Below are positions 8,304 to 17,090 of a DNA stretch of 64,000 nt, piece by piece. Source of the DNA: Streptomyces sp. CB00316 (GTDB lineage: Bacteria; Actinomycetota; Actinomycetes; Streptomycetales; Streptomycetaceae). The notes under the pieces were generated by a model, which saw only the letters and a program-made list of their open reading frames with translations, did not search any database and was not told where the DNA came from. The first letter of the stretch is position 1. Each line of letters opens with the position of its first letter. Where the stretch lies: positions 248,001 to 312,000 of the forward strand of contig NZ_LIXI01000006.1 of assembly GCF_001905595.1 (NCBI RefSeq), in the 5' to 3' direction. The translations under genes and the position numbers were made by a program.

Positions 8304-9581
8304 ATGCAGCAGCCCCGCCACCGGATACGCAGTCACCGCCGCCCCCTTGCCCTGGCCGGAGCGACCGCCCTGGTCATAGCCGCCATGGCGTCCGCGAGCA
8401 CCACCCTTCCGGGGGGCGGGAAGGCCACGGCGGGCCCGGCGGCCACCGCCGAGGACTCCGCGGTCGCCCCCTGCCGGATCGCCACGGCCATGGGCGTCCA
8501 GATGTCGCTGGGCATGCCCACTCCACCCGGCTACGCGCGCTCCACCGGAGAGGTCAGGTCACTCAACCTGATGATCGACTTCCCGGACGCGGAGGGCACG
8601 GAACCGGCGGCGGACCGGTTCGCGGAGTTCTTCCCGCAGACCTCCGACTGGTTCACGACCAGCTCCTACGGCCGCCTCGACTACCGCCCCGAGGCCCCCG
8701 TCCAGGAGTGGCTGCGGATGCCGATGCCCTTCGCGGAGTACGGGATAGAACGCGGCTCACCGTTCGAACCGGGCTACCGCCAGCTGGTCGAGGACCTCGT
8801 CGCGGCAGCGGACCCGCAGGTGGACTTCTCGGCGTACGACCTGGTCAACGTCCTCGTCACCCCGAACGCGGGCCCCTCCGCCCTGGACACCGTGCTCTCC
8901 GTGACCTTCTCCGGCAACGACGACGCCCCGTCCGCGGACGGCGTACCGCTCTCCAACACGTCGTTCGTCTACAGCCGCCAGGACGACGGCTCGGGATCGT
9001 ACGCACAGACGGGCTACCGCGTCCTGCCGCACGAGAACGGCCATGTCTTCGGCCTGCCCGACCTCTACACGATGGAGGGCGGCGGCTCGGTGGGGCACTG
9101 GGACATCATGTCCGAGGACTGGGGCGCCAACAACGACTTCCTGGGCTGGCACAAGTGGAAGCTCGGCTGGCTCGACAACGAGCAGATCAGCTGCGCCTCC
9201 CAGCCCGGTGTCAGCGAACACACGCTCGGCCCGCTGGCCACCGCGGGCGGCACCAAGCTCGCCTTCGTCCCGCTCAGCGCCCAGTCCGGATACGCGGTGG
9301 AGGTCCGTACGGCGGCGGGCAACGACGAGGCGGTCTGCCGCCCCGGGGTGCTGATCTACAAGGTCAGCTCCGACGTGGACACCGGCCAGGGCCCGGTCTC
9401 CGTCGCCGACGCCACCCAGGACAGCGGCGGCTGCACCCGGCGCCCCAACGTGCACGCGGAACTCTCGGACGCACCGTTCCGCCCCGGCCAGACGTTCACG
9501 GACCGTGCCAACGGCGTACGGATATCCGTGCTGGACGAGGACGGGGAGGGCGACTACCGGGTACGGATCACCCGGCCGTGA
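8304..9581 (+). CDS. Secreted M6-like zinc metalloprotease
   Basis: 425 residues. A basic start (MQQPRHRIRSHRRP) and hydrophobic stretch LALAGATALVIAAMA form a signal peptide, so the product is exported. The zinc motif HENGHVFGLPD (H243, E244, H247, D253) with following GHWDIMS is the HExxHxxGxxD signature and Met-turn of immune-inhibitor-A/M6-type peptidases. The C-terminal third lacks recognisable PKD repeats, so this is a minimal form. Ends overlapping the convergent ligase by 14 bp, leaving no room for a separate terminator. Substrate unknown; probably extracellular protein degradation. Confidence 0.85.
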   Translation: MQQPRHRIRSHRRPLALAGATALVIAAMASASTTLPGGGKATAGPAATAEDSAVAPCRIATAMGVQMSLGMPTPPGYARSTGEVRSLNLMIDFPDAEGTEPAADRFAEFFPQTSDWFTTSSYGRLDYRPEAPVQEWLRMPMPFAEYGIERGSPFEPGYRQLVEDLVAAADPQVDFSAYDLVNVLVTPNAGPSALDTVLSVTFSGNDDAPSADGVPLSNTSFVYSRQDDGSGSYAQTGYRVLPHENGHVFGLPDLYTMEGGGSVGHWDIMSEDWGANNDFLGWHKWKLGWLDNEQISCASQPGVSEHTLGPLATAGGTKLAFVPLSAQSGYAVEVRTAAGNDEAVCRPGVLIYKVSSDVDTGQGPVSVADATQDSGGCTRRPNVHAELSDAPFRPGQTFTDRANGVRISVLDEDGEGDYRVRITRP

Positions 9582-11313
9582 GCGGCGCGGGGTCCTGATC
9601 GCGGGCGGGGAACCGGTCCCGGAGCTCGTGCTTGAGGACCTTCCCGGTGGCGTTGCGCGGGAGCGGCTCGTCGGTGAGCAGCACCCGGGCCGGCACCTTG
9701 AACCGGGCGAGGGACCGGCCGACGTGCTCGCGCAGGACGTCGGCGGTGACCCCGGCGCCGGTGCGCGGCAGGACGACGGCGACGACCTCCTCCCCCAGCA
9801 CCGGGTGCGGGACGCCGAGGACGGCGGCGTCGCTCACGTCGGGGTGGTCGTGCAGGACGCCCTCGACCTCGACGCAGTACACGTTCTCGCCGCCCCGGAC
9901 GACCATGTCCGTGATCCGGTCGACGACCGCGATCCGCCCCTCACGCCGCACGGCGAGGTCCCCCGTACGGAACCAGCCGTCCCGGAACGCCTCCCCGGTC
10001 GCGGCCGGGTCGCGCCAGTAGCCGCGGAACAGCGACTGCCCGCGCAACCACAGCTCCCCCACCTCCCCCTCGGGCAGCTCCTCACCCGCCGCGCCCGCGA
10101 TCCGCGTCTCGGTCACGGGGGTCGGGCGTCCGACGGCACCGGGGTGGGCCCGGTACTCGGCGCCGATGTTCGCGAGGACGCCGCCGCTGGTCTCGGTGAG
10201 GCCGTAGCCGTTACGGGGCTCGACGCGTTCGCCGCAGTGGGCGGTGAGGCGGGCGACCAGGCGGGGCGGGGCCGCGGCGCCACCGGTGCTGAACAGGGTG
10301 AGGCTCGCCAACTCGTCCCCCGTACGCTCGGCGGCGTCCATCAGCTGGAGGGCGGTGGTCGGCACCCCCGCGAAGTGAGTGACGCCGTGGACACGGATGA
10401 GCCGGAGTGCCTCGTCCGCATCCCACTTGTCCATGAGCACGAGGGTGCCGCCCGCCGCGATCACCCCGTAGAAGCTGGTGAAAGCGGCGACGTGGAAGAA
10501 CGGGAGCGTCATCAGGGAGACCGGCACCGGCCCCATCCCCGGGACGGCCTCCCTCCCCAGCGCGGAGGCGGCCGCCTGGTAGCGGGGATTGAGCGCGGCC
10601 CCGGCCTGGGCGAGATGGGTGGCCACCGCCCCCTTGGGCCGGCCGGTGGTGCCCGAGGTGTAGAGGATCGTGGCGTCGTCCTCGGGCCGGGGCTCCACGT
10701 CGGGAGGCGCGGCCAGGGGGTCGGGCGCGGGAAAGTCCTCGTACCGCTCGACGCGTACGCCGTCCGGAAGCGGTCCCTCCCCGTGCCGCCCCTGGAAGAG
10801 AACCACACGCGCCCCGGCCCGCCGCGCCCACCCCGCGACCCGCTCCAGCCGCTCACCGTCGACGAGCAGCACACCGGGCTCGCAGTCGTCGAGGGCGTGA
10901 CGGAACTCGCCCTCGGTCCACCAGGAGTTGAGCGGTACGGCGATGAGCCCGGCCAGCTGGACGGCCCAGAAGGCGATCTGCCACTCGGGCCGGTTCCGCA
11001 TCGCGACCACGGCCCGGTCACCGGGGCGCAGCCCGTACCGCTCACTCAGCCGGACGGCCAGGGCGGACGCGGCGGCGAAGAACTCCCCGTACGAGTAGCG
11101 GCGTTCACCGGCGACCAGGAACGGCGAGTCACCGTAGGCCCAGGCCGCCTCGACGAACTCCCGGAGCGTACGCGGCCCGTCGGCGTACTCCAACGCCCCC
11201 TGCTCCCCCCGGACCACGGCGAAGGGCGCGCCGGGGCCGGTGAGGAGGGCGTGGATCCGTTCGGCGCGTTCGGAGTCCTGGGGCCCGGTCGGGGGCGGGT
11301 CGGTGTGCGGCAC
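9568..11313 (-). CDS. AMP-forming fatty acyl/aryl-CoA ligase
   Basis: 581 residues from a GTG at 11313 (GAGAAAGG upstream); an ATG at 11409 would add 32 low-complexity residues. ANL-superfamily motifs are complete: P-loop LYTSGTTGRPKGA, NGYGLTETSG, WFRTGDLA, DRITDMVVRGGENVY and the catalytic lysine in NATGKVLK near the C-terminus. It activates a carboxylic acid as acyl-AMP and transfers it to CoA. Closest in feel to long-chain acyl-CoA synthetases; the acid cannot be told from sequence. Confidence 0.9.
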   Translation of the reverse strand: MPHTDPPPTGPQDSERAERIHALLTGPGAPFAVVRGEQGALEYADGPRTLREFVEAAWAYGDSPFLVAGERRYSYGEFFAAASALAVRLSERYGLRPGDRAVVAMRNRPEWQIAFWAVQLAGLIAVPLNSWWTEGEFRHALDDCEPGVLLVDGERLERVAGWARRAGARVVLFQGRHGEGPLPDGVRVERYEDFPAPDPLAAPPDVEPRPEDDATILYTSGTTGRPKGAVATHLAQAGAALNPRYQAAASALGREAVPGMGPVPVSLMTLPFFHVAAFTSFYGVIAAGGTLVLMDKWDADEALRLIRVHGVTHFAGVPTTALQLMDAAERTGDELASLTLFSTGGAAAPPRLVARLTAHCGERVEPRNGYGLTETSGGVLANIGAEYRAHPGAVGRPTPVTETRIAGAAGEELPEGEVGELWLRGQSLFRGYWRDPAATGEAFRDGWFRTGDLAVRREGRIAVVDRITDMVVRGGENVYCVEVEGVLHDHPDVSDAAVLGVPHPVLGEEVVAVVLPRTGAGVTADVLREHVGRSLARFKVPARVLLTDEPLPRNATGKVLKHELRDRFPARDQDPAPLTAG

Positions 11314-11525
11314 GGGCTGCGGCCTTTCTCGCGCTGGCTCGGTAGGGGTGACGTTATGCGGGCGGCGCGGGGGCGCCAAGGCGGCGGGGAGCCGCAGGGG
11401 GCCGCCCACCTGTCATCCTGCACACCTACGGAAAGAAGCCGCAGCTCAGACCTTGCCTGAAGGCGGGGAGACCGCAGCCCGCCCCTACACCGGCTCGGCA
11501 CCGGCACAGATCCGCTAGGCTGTCC

Positions 11526-11553
11526 ATGGCCGGACATCAGCACGTCCGGCCAT
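11526..11553. other. Palindrome abutting the tRNA-Arg gene
   Basis: ATGGCCGGAC and GTCCGGCCAT around an 8-base loop, ending one base before the mature tRNA. A -10-like TAGGCT lies at 11516-11521. Probably forms a 5' leader hairpin relevant to tRNA processing (inference). Confidence 0.4.
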
Positions 11554-11626
11554 GCCTTCGTAGCTCAGGGGATAGAGCACCGCTCTCCTAAAGCGGGTGT
11601 CGCAGGTTCGAATCCTGCCGGGGGCA
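11554..11626 (+). tRNA. tRNA-Arg (anticodon CCT), integration site of both elements
   Basis: 73 nt without CCA. Acceptor stem GCCTTCG pairs with CGGGGGC, D-arm GCTC/GAGC, anticodon stem CCGCT/AGCGG with loop CTCCTAA (anticodon CCT at loop positions 3-5), variable GTGTC, and T-arm GCAGG/CCTGC with loop TTCGAAT. Its 3' 42 bases plus one more (11585-11627) recur exactly at 23207-23249 and 51789-51831, so it is attB for two tandem integrations and the 3' end is rebuilt by element DNA. Confidence 0.96.
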
Positions 11627-11633
11627 CAAGCAA

Positions 11634-11667
11634 AAAGGCCACCTAGGAACGTTCCTAGGTGGCCTTT
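11634..11667. terminator. Terminator after tRNA-Arg / int
   Basis: 17-bp perfect inverted repeat, AAAGGCCACCTAGGAAC then its complement, flanked by A- and T-rich ends. Lies between tRNA and the convergent integrase gene and can terminate both. Confidence 0.75.
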
Positions 11668-11697
11668 GACATCCACTCCTGACATCAACGGCGGCGG
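11667..11697. repeat. Left arm-type repeat of element 1
   Basis: TGACATC at 11667 and 11680 (13-bp period) followed by AACGGCGGCGG. The same arrangement recurs at 23100-23130 near the other end. Paired TGACATC words at both ends fit arm-binding sites for the tyrosine integrase or excisionase. Confidence 0.5.
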
Positions 11698-12849
11698 TCA
11701 CTCACGGCCAGGACGCCTCTTGAGCAGCCGGTCCATGTGGCTGATCGCCTCGCGCTGCGTGTCCTGAACGACGTGGGTATAGACATCCATCGTGATGCTG
11801 ATCTGGCTGTGCCCGAGGATCTCCATCACAACGCGAGGAGCCACCCCGGCCGCGGTGAGGATCGTGGCGCAGCCGTGCCGAGCATCGTGCAGGCGGATCA
11901 CTCGGAGGCCGGCGGATTCGGCAACGCGGGTGAACGAGCGGTAGACGTTCCGGGGCTCCACCGGGCGACCGGTCCGCGTGACGAAGACATGCCCGCCTTC
12001 CTGCCACGCTTCCCCAGCGCGTGCCTTGGCCTCAGCCTGTCGCATGCGGTGCCACCGAAGGGGCGCGATGCACATAGCAGGAAGAGGCACAGCCCGGCGG
12101 CGGCGTCCCTTGGGATCATCGTCGTAGAGGATGCCACGCCGCCTCTGAGTCTGCTGGCGGACGTAGAGAACCCTGCGGTCTAGGTCCAGGTCGGTCCACC
12201 GCAGCCCGACCAGCTCCCCGCGCCTCAGACCCATGGTGATGGCGAGGACGAACGCGGCATAGAGAGGGTCCTTGCGGGCCGCAGCCAGGAAGATCAGGGT
12301 CTCATCCAGGGACCACGGGCTCAGCTCTCGCGACTTCGCACGGGGCGGTTCAACGAGGCTGGCTACGTTGCGCGTGATCAGCTCTTCCCGACAAGCCGCG
12401 GTAAGGGCTGTGCGTAGGACCCGATGCGCTTCCTTGGCGGTAGCCGCGGTGGTCTTCTTCTCCAGCTGGACGAGGCAGCGCCGGACGTCAGCGACACCGA
12501 GCGACTCCAGCCGCTTCCCTCCGATCATGGGCACCAAGTACAGCCGGACGTGCGCTTCGTACTTGTCGTACGTGCTGAGCTTGCGCCGAGGCTTCACCAC
12601 GTTGTCGAGCCAGTAGGGCAGCCACTCGGAGAGCTTGGCCGACCGCGTGGGCACGGGCACACCCTGGTCCACCTTGGCGAGCAGGTCACGGCGCTTGGCG
12701 TCGCACTCGGCCCAGGTCTTGCCGTAGGCGAACTTACGGGCCCGAGTGCCGTCCGGCTGGAGGACGTAGACCGCGGCCTGAAAGCGGCCGTCCTTGCGCT
12801 TGGTGATGGTGCCCGCACCGTTGGGGTTGCGCTTGCGCTGGGGAGGCAT
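11698..12849 (-). CDS. int: Tyrosine integrase of element 1
   Basis: 383 residues. N-terminal arm-binding/SAM-like region (NGAGTITKRKDGRFQAAVYV) and C-terminal catalytic domain with Arg209/210 in MGLRRGEL, His321 and Arg324 in HDARHG, LGHSQISIT and nucleophile Tyr357 in MDVYTHV. Catalyses site-specific recombination between the element attP and the tRNA-Arg gene. The stop codon is 71 bp from the att core, the usual AICE arrangement. Start ATG at 12849 overlaps the xis stop by one base, so the pair is translationally coupled. Confidence 0.95.
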   Translation of the reverse strand: MPPQRKRNPNGAGTITKRKDGRFQAAVYVLQPDGTRARKFAYGKTWAECDAKRRDLLAKVDQGVPVPTRSAKLSEWLPYWLDNVVKPRRKLSTYDKYEAHVRLYLVPMIGGKRLESLGVADVRRCLVQLEKKTTAATAKEAHRVLRTALTAACREELITRNVASLVEPPRAKSRELSPWSLDETLIFLAAARKDPLYAAFVLAITMGLRRGELVGLRWTDLDLDRRVLYVRQQTQRRRGILYDDDPKGRRRRAVPLPAMCIAPLRWHRMRQAEAKARAGEAWQEGGHVFVTRTGRPVEPRNVYRSFTRVAESAGLRVIRLHDARHGCATILTAAGVAPRVVMEILGHSQISITMDVYTHVVQDTQREAISHMDRLLKRRPGRE

Positions 12850-13037
12850 CAGGCGGCTTCCTCGATCTCGTTGACGATGAAGTCCCGTACAGCGTCGGCG
12901 GGGATGCGACGGGCCCGGCCGATGGTGATGGAGACCAGCCGGCGGGAGCGGATCAGGTCGTAGACGGTGGAGCGTCCGAGCTTCAGCCGCGCCATGACCT
13001 CGGGCACGGTGAGGAGTTCGGCGGTGGCCGTGGTCAC
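12849..13037 (-). CDS. xis: Excisionase, MerR-like HTH
   Basis: 62 residues from the GTG at 13037 with AAGGAG upstream. TVPEVMARLKLGRSTVYDLI is the winged-helix core of AlpA/Xis-type proteins, followed by ITIGRARRIPADAVRDFI. It bends attachment-site DNA and directs the integrase towards excision. Overlaps both repSA (4 bp) and int (1 bp) in one operon, as in pSAM2. Confidence 0.9.
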   Translation of the reverse strand: MTTATAELLTVPEVMARLKLGRSTVYDLIRSRRLVSITIGRARRIPADAVRDFIVNEIEEAA

Positions 13038-14446
13038 GATGCGGCTCCTTCCAGAGCAAGTTGGTCTTGCAGTGCGGCGCGGTGTTCGCGGGCGGTTTCG
13101 CGGTTGTGTTGGATGTCGCGGTGGATGTTGGCAGCGAGCCAGGATTCGCCGGGGGTGTGGCCGTTTCCGGCGTAGGCCCAGTGCGCGAGCGTGAGCGTGG
13201 TGGCCTCGGGGTGGTCGTCGGGATCGGGGAGGCCGAGGGAGGCGCGTTGTTCGGCGGCGCGGTAGTCGGCGCGGACCTGGCGGAGTGCACCGAGGGTCGT
13301 GGAGTAAGCGCGGGACTTGGTCGAGAAGTGGCCCCGAAAACCGAGCATGTGTGCCCAGTCGCGGAGCTTGCGCTCTGGGTAGGCGTGGTGCAGGTCCAAG
13401 CACGCTTCGATCAGCCGGCGCGGGTGCTCGGGCACATCGAGGAGGACGAGGGCTTCCTTGTTCCCGATCCGGTGGTCCACGGTCCGGGTCGTCTCTGCCG
13501 CCTTGGTGGCGTACTTGGCGACGTACGAGGCCACGGCCTGTTCGGTGAGGTCTTCGCCGTTGCCGAACGCGCCGATGGGCTGCACGTCGAGCTGCATGCC
13601 CCACCGCAGCGTCCAACCGTCCCTGACCCCGGCTTCCGGGTTGGCCGGCACGTCGACTTGGACGCGGGCGGCGGCGGCGCGGATCGCGTCGTCCAGGAGG
13701 CCGAGGGTGGCCCAGGCCGGGGGCGGGGTGTCCGGGCCTTCGGGTCCGTCGAAGCGGATCACCGCGTGGAAGTGCACGGCCCCGCGCTTTTGGTACTCCG
13801 CGACCTTCCCGAAGGACACCTTGGACTGCTCACGGGCGGCTTTCTGGGTGAGTCCGGCGCGCTTGGCGATCTCGCGGCGGAGGTAGATCGTGAAGTAGCG
13901 CCAGAGGTCGGAGGCGTGGTTGTTCCACAGCACCGCCCCCGCGTAGTCGTACCGGTCGGGGTCGAGCGGCGTGCCCAGCTCCGGCGCGTCCTCAGAGTGC
14001 CGGACACCGCAGCGGCAGGGCCGGTTACCGGGCCGGTTGTGGACCGGACCGAACGACGGGGCCGTCAAGGTGGCGAAGACTCGGGGGTGATCCCGGATCG
14101 TCGTAGGGGTGCCTTTGTCGGGGTCGCCGGTGAGCCCGGCGCGGATGAGGTGGTAGGTGTCGCCTGCGTAGGTCCAGGCGCAGGCGGGGCAGCGGGAGGC
14201 GCGGCGGTTGCCGCAGGCGATCCGTAACCGTCCCCCGGGCTCGGTATCCGTCGAATAGTGGTGCAGCAGGGTGCCGGTGGTGCGGTCGATGGTCTTGGTG
14301 GCTCCGGTGAGGTGGATGGGCTGGGAGCAGCCTCCGGTGCGGCGGAGCTGTTCGGTGAGGCGGTCGAAGCCGGGAGACCCGGCCACCCTCAGCAGGTCGG
14401 TGAGGGTGGCCGGGTCCAGGCCCGCCGTGGTGGCGGTATTACTCAC
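13034..14446 (-). CDS. repSA: RepSA-type rolling-circle replication initiator
   Basis: 470 residues from the GTG at 14446, which overlaps the upstream stop as GTGA. A Cys cluster (CGNRRASRCPACAW) lies near residue 75. The HUH-like metal motif GAVHFHAVIRF is near residue 223 and the catalytic Tyr motif ASYVAKYATKA near 308. Homologous to RepSA of pSAM2, which nicks the element origin so the excised circle can replicate before transfer. Length close to the family norm (~460). Confidence 0.92.
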   Translation of the reverse strand: MSNTATTAGLDPATLTDLLRVAGSPGFDRLTEQLRRTGGCSQPIHLTGATKTIDRTTGTLLHHYSTDTEPGGRLRIACGNRRASRCPACAWTYAGDTYHLIRAGLTGDPDKGTPTTIRDHPRVFATLTAPSFGPVHNRPGNRPCRCGVRHSEDAPELGTPLDPDRYDYAGAVLWNNHASDLWRYFTIYLRREIAKRAGLTQKAAREQSKVSFGKVAEYQKRGAVHFHAVIRFDGPEGPDTPPPAWATLGLLDDAIRAAAARVQVDVPANPEAGVRDGWTLRWGMQLDVQPIGAFGNGEDLTEQAVASYVAKYATKAAETTRTVDHRIGNKEALVLLDVPEHPRRLIEACLDLHHAYPERKLRDWAHMLGFRGHFSTKSRAYSTTLGALRQVRADYRAAEQRASLGLPDPDDHPEATTLTLAHWAYAGNGHTPGESWLAANIHRDIQHNRETAREHRAALQDQLALEGAAS

Positions 14447-15099
14447 GCGGCCACCTCCAGGCGGGAGGCGAGCAGGGCGGTTGCGATGTGGTGGGTGTAG
14501 GCCGGGGGGATGCACTCGCGGATGCCGTCGCGATTCATCCAGCCGACGCCCATGTCGGTGCGCGCGTCGGCGACGCCCGAGAAGTTGCCGACGTAGTGAG
14601 CGAAGTGGCCGGCCGCGCGGGGGCGGCCCATCTTGGTCAGGGGTGCGAGGTGGGCGGGGTGGCGGGGCGGGGTGAAGGTGAAGCCGCCGCCGGTCTCGAA
14701 GAGGCGGTGGCGGTAGGTCCGCATTCCGAACGCGGCGGCGCACAGGGTGACCGGGTTGCGGAGTTCACGGTGGGCTTCTTCGACGTTCTCGATGACCCAG
14801 GGGCGGCCGGTCGCTTCGAGGGCGGCCCGGGTAGGGGCGATGAGGTCGGGGTGGTCGCGGTGCTGGATCTTTTGGGCGCGGCTGTAGCGCTGGCACGGGG
14901 GCGAGGCGTGGATGAAGTCGAACTCCGCCCCGTGCTCGCGGACGTAGTCGATGGCGTCGGCCTGGATGAAGCGGAAGGGGTAGCGGGGCTGCGGAGCCAG
15001 ATCGATGCCGGTCACGTCGAAGCCGGCGCGGTGGTAGCCCATGGCGGCACCGCCCTGGCAGCAGAAGAGGTCCAGCACCCGGAGCCGGTTGGTGATCAT
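14443..15099 (-). CDS. Short DNA (cytosine-5) methyltransferase
   Basis: 218 residues. Motif I (LDLFCCQGGAAMGYHRAGF, SAM binding), motif IV with catalytic Cys (ASPPCQRYS, residues ~65-70) and motif VI (VIENVEEA) are clear, so this is a C5-MTase. It is much shorter than typical (300-400+ residues), with no room for a normal target-recognition domain, and resembles phage-type minimal Dcm proteins. No restriction endonuclease is adjacent. It lies in the replication operon, and its stop overlaps the repSA start. Possible roles: masking element DNA from host restriction, or regulating origin activity (inference). Confidence 0.8.
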   Translation of the reverse strand: MITNRLRVLDLFCCQGGAAMGYHRAGFDVTGIDLAPQPRYPFRFIQADAIDYVREHGAEFDFIHASPPCQRYSRAQKIQHRDHPDLIAPTRAALEATGRPWVIENVEEAHRELRNPVTLCAAAFGMRTYRHRLFETGGGFTFTPPRHPAHLAPLTKMGRPRAAGHFAHYVGNFSGVADARTDMGVGWMNRDGIRECIPPAYTHHIATALLASRLEVAA

Positions 15100-15305
15100 C
15101 GGCGACCACCACCGTCGCCGTGAGCCGGGCCGTGGTTCGCGGCGTAGCCCTCAACCAGGGCCTTGACCTGGCTGTCGCCCGTAGCGGTCGCGGAAGCTCC
15201 GCAGTGGCAGACGGCCGATCCGGTGGCGGGGGTATTGGGGGACGGCTTGCTGACGTGGAGGCCGGGGCGGTCGGGGGTGGGGGTCAGGTCGGCCATGGGG
15301 CTCAC
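15096..15305 (-). CDS. Small hypothetical mobile-element protein
   Basis: 69 residues; overlaps the methyltransferase start by 4 bp. Sequence has VCHCGASATATGDSQVKALV, a single CxC pair and a His-containing tail, suggesting a zinc-bound or disordered adaptor. Small proteins of this kind are common between rep and tra in AICEs; function unknown. Confidence 0.6.
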   Translation of the reverse strand: MSPMADLTPTPDRPGLHVSKPSPNTPATGSAVCHCGASATATGDSQVKALVEGYAANHGPAHGDGGGRR

Positions 15306-15493
15306 GCCCCGATCCGGGTGCGGGAGCGGTCGGCGGCGGGGGCGGTGGTGTGGCCAGTGCCGTGGCAGGCGGGGCAGTTCGCGGTGATGGTCTGCCGCTG
15401 GCCGTCGGGGGTGCGGGTGCCGGTGGTGATGGTGACGGTGGGGAAGCCGTCGCAGTGGCCGCAGATCGGCCGGGGCCGGGTGTGCTGGGGCAT
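15302..15493 (-). CDS. Small zinc-knuckle protein
   Basis: 63 residues with two CxxC pairs, ICGHCDGF and NCPACHGTGH, reminiscent of the DnaJ CxxCxGxG knuckle. Starts at an ATG at 15493 preceded by GGGAGA. Overlaps the next gene by 4 bp. A nucleic-acid or protein-binding role is likely, but no function is established. Confidence 0.65.
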   Translation of the reverse strand: MPQHTRPRPICGHCDGFPTVTITTGTRTPDGQRQTITANCPACHGTGHTTAPAADRSRTRIGA

Positions 15494-15585
15494 GATGGGA
15501 TCTCCCTTTCGGGTCCGTTGGATCGGGAAGGTGGGAAGCGCCCGGGGCGGCGGAAACTTGGCGGTTGAGGCCGCCCCGGGGGCTG

Positions 15586-15927
15586 TCAGCGGTTGTTCGG
15601 CCGGTTGAGCAGCGAGCGCAGGACCACGGCGCAGATCGCGACCGACGCGGCGGTGATCGCGGTGGCCAGGAGCATGGAGACCAGGACCGTGCCGATGACC
15701 AGGACCATGGCGGTCCCGCCGGCGGCGGCGACGACCAGCGCGCCCGGGGTGAGCTGAACGGCCGGACGGACGGTCGGAGCAGCCGGGACCGGGGCCGAGC
15801 CCGTGGGCGCGGCGGGGGTGTGCTCGCAGGTGCAGGCCGGGGTGTGGACGAGGCCGGTGAGCGGCGGGACGAGGGACGTGCCGGGGGTGGGTGCGGTGTC
15901 CGGGGGCGGGATCTTCGGGGTGAACAC
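15586..15927 (-). CDS. SpdD-like membrane spread protein
   Basis: 113 residues from a GTG at 15927 with GGAGG upstream. A Pro/Thr-rich N-terminal half is followed by two hydrophobic helices (ALVVAAAGGTAMVLVIGTVL and ASVAICAVVL). Matches the small spd membrane proteins of Streptomyces conjugative plasmids, thought to help move the element between septated hyphal compartments after transfer. Confidence 0.7.
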   Translation of the reverse strand: MFTPKIPPPDTAPTPGTSLVPPLTGLVHTPACTCEHTPAAPTGSAPVPAAPTVRPAVQLTPGALVVAAAGGTAMVLVIGTVLVSMLLATAITAASVAICAVVLRSLLNRPNNR

Positions 15928-15943
15928 GGGCGGAGCCTCCTTG

Positions 15944-16132
15944 TCAGGGGTTGCAGCGGTGGGTGCGGGCGGCGAGTTCGGCGGCGACGCGGCCGTGGTA
16001 GTCGGCGGAGAAGTCGCAGCCCGGGGCGGTGCAGGCGGCGACGTGCTTGGTGCGGCCCCGGCCGTCGTAGTGGGTGCCGACCTGAACGGGGCCGATGCGG
16101 AGGACGTTGGTGAAGCGGTTCGGACGCGGCAT
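15944..16132 (-). CDS. Mobile element transfer protein (small Cys/His protein)
   Basis: 62 residues, MPRPNRFTNVLRIGPVQVGT ... ACTAPGCDFSADYHGR ... THRCNP. The CxxxxC...H...H/C spacing suggests one zinc finger. This family is recurrent in AICE spread operons, next to SpdD-like genes. Only the context suggests a role in transfer or spread. Confidence 0.65.
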   Translation of the reverse strand: MPRPNRFTNVLRIGPVQVGTHYDGRGRTKHVAACTAPGCDFSADYHGRVAAELAARTHRCNP

Positions 16133-16135
16133 AGT

Positions 16136-16312
16136 TCAGCCCTTCCGGCGCAGGCCGCCGGGGAAGTCCCGGGCAACGGTGGCGTTCTCGGCGGGGGTGT
16201 TGGCGCGGTGGTCGGCTTCCTCGGCCAGCAGGGAGGCCAGGCCCGGGTTCCCGGCGTCCAGTTCCTCCCGGGCGGCGGCGAGGTAGTCACCCCGAGTCGG
16301 GTTCGAGTCCAT
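16136..16312 (-). CDS. Very small spread-operon protein
   Basis: 58 residues: MDSNPTRGDYLAAAREELDA, then NPGLASLLAEEADHRA and a basic end RRKG. Helical and charged, no cysteines. GGAAAT lies upstream of the ATG, and the stop is 3 bp from the next start, so it belongs to the operon. Function unknown. Confidence 0.6.
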   Translation of the reverse strand: MDSNPTRGDYLAAAREELDAGNPGLASLLAEEADHRANTPAENATVARDFPGGLRRKG

Positions 16313-16330
16313 GACGGATTTCCTTTCTGA

Positions 16331-17008
16331 TCAGGCGAGTTGGGCGGTGATGGCGTCCGCGAGTGGCGCGGGGACGCCGAGGCGGGCGCGCAGGGTGGCC
16401 GAGTCGATCCGGGAACCGGTCGTGGCCTGGTGGGTGTCAGCGAGCTTCCGGGCGTGGTCCAGCAGTGCCGGCGGAACCGCCGCCGGGGTCGGAGCGCGGG
16501 CAGGTTCGGGTGCGGGCTCGGAGGCCGGTGCCGGGGGGAGTTCTGGGGCCGGTTCGGGAGCCCGCTCCACCGTCACGTCTGGGACCGGATCAGGGGCCGG
16601 GGCGACCGGCGGTGCGGGGACCGGAAGAGGCTCGGGCTCGTTGGGCGCGGTGGTGGGTGTGTGGACGAGGAGGGTGCCGCCGAGGAAGGCGAGGGCGGGC
16701 CAGCCGGCGACGAGGATGCGCAGCCAGGCCGGGACGTCGCCGAGGTCGAGGAGTCCGGCGGTGGCGACGTTCGCGCCGAGCGATGCGGCCAGGGCGATGA
16801 CGAACCAGACCCATGCGGCGCGGTTGTTGGCGGTGGTACGCATACGCCGCCAGGCGGCGACCAGGAGCAGGTCCACGCTGACCGGGTAGGCCCAGGCCTT
16901 CCATCCGTCCTGTCCGGCGGCTTCGGCCAGGTCGTGCAGGTGCGCGAAGGACAGGGCACCGGCGATGACGGCCTGGACGAGCACGGCGTCAATGCGGATG
17001 CGGGACAT
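16331..17008 (-). CDS. DUF2637 membrane protein (SpdB-like)
   Basis: 225 residues. Four hydrophobic spans in the first 115 residues (AVLVQAVIAGALSFAHLHDL, YPVSVDLLLVAAW, WVWFVIALAASLGANVATAG, WLRILVAGWPALAFLGGTLL) are the DUF2637 core. A long Pro/Ala/Glu linker and a C-terminal helical domain (LLDHARKLADTHQATTG) follow. DUF2637 proteins sit beside TraB in conjugative elements and are thought to act in intramycelial spread. Element 2 carries a parallel gene at 27694. Confidence 0.8.
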   Translation of the reverse strand: MSRIRIDAVLVQAVIAGALSFAHLHDLAEAAGQDGWKAWAYPVSVDLLLVAAWRRMRTTANNRAAWVWFVIALAASLGANVATAGLLDLGDVPAWLRILVAGWPALAFLGGTLLVHTPTTAPNEPEPLPVPAPPVAPAPDPVPDVTVERAPEPAPELPPAPASEPAPEPARAPTPAAVPPALLDHARKLADTHQATTGSRIDSATLRARLGVPAPLADAITAQLA

Positions 17009-17090
17009 AGGGGTTCACCTCCTTTCGGGGGTGGGCCGGTGCCGGGCGGGGAACGGGGCCGCCGCCGGGCACCGGGGCGAGGAGGGACGG

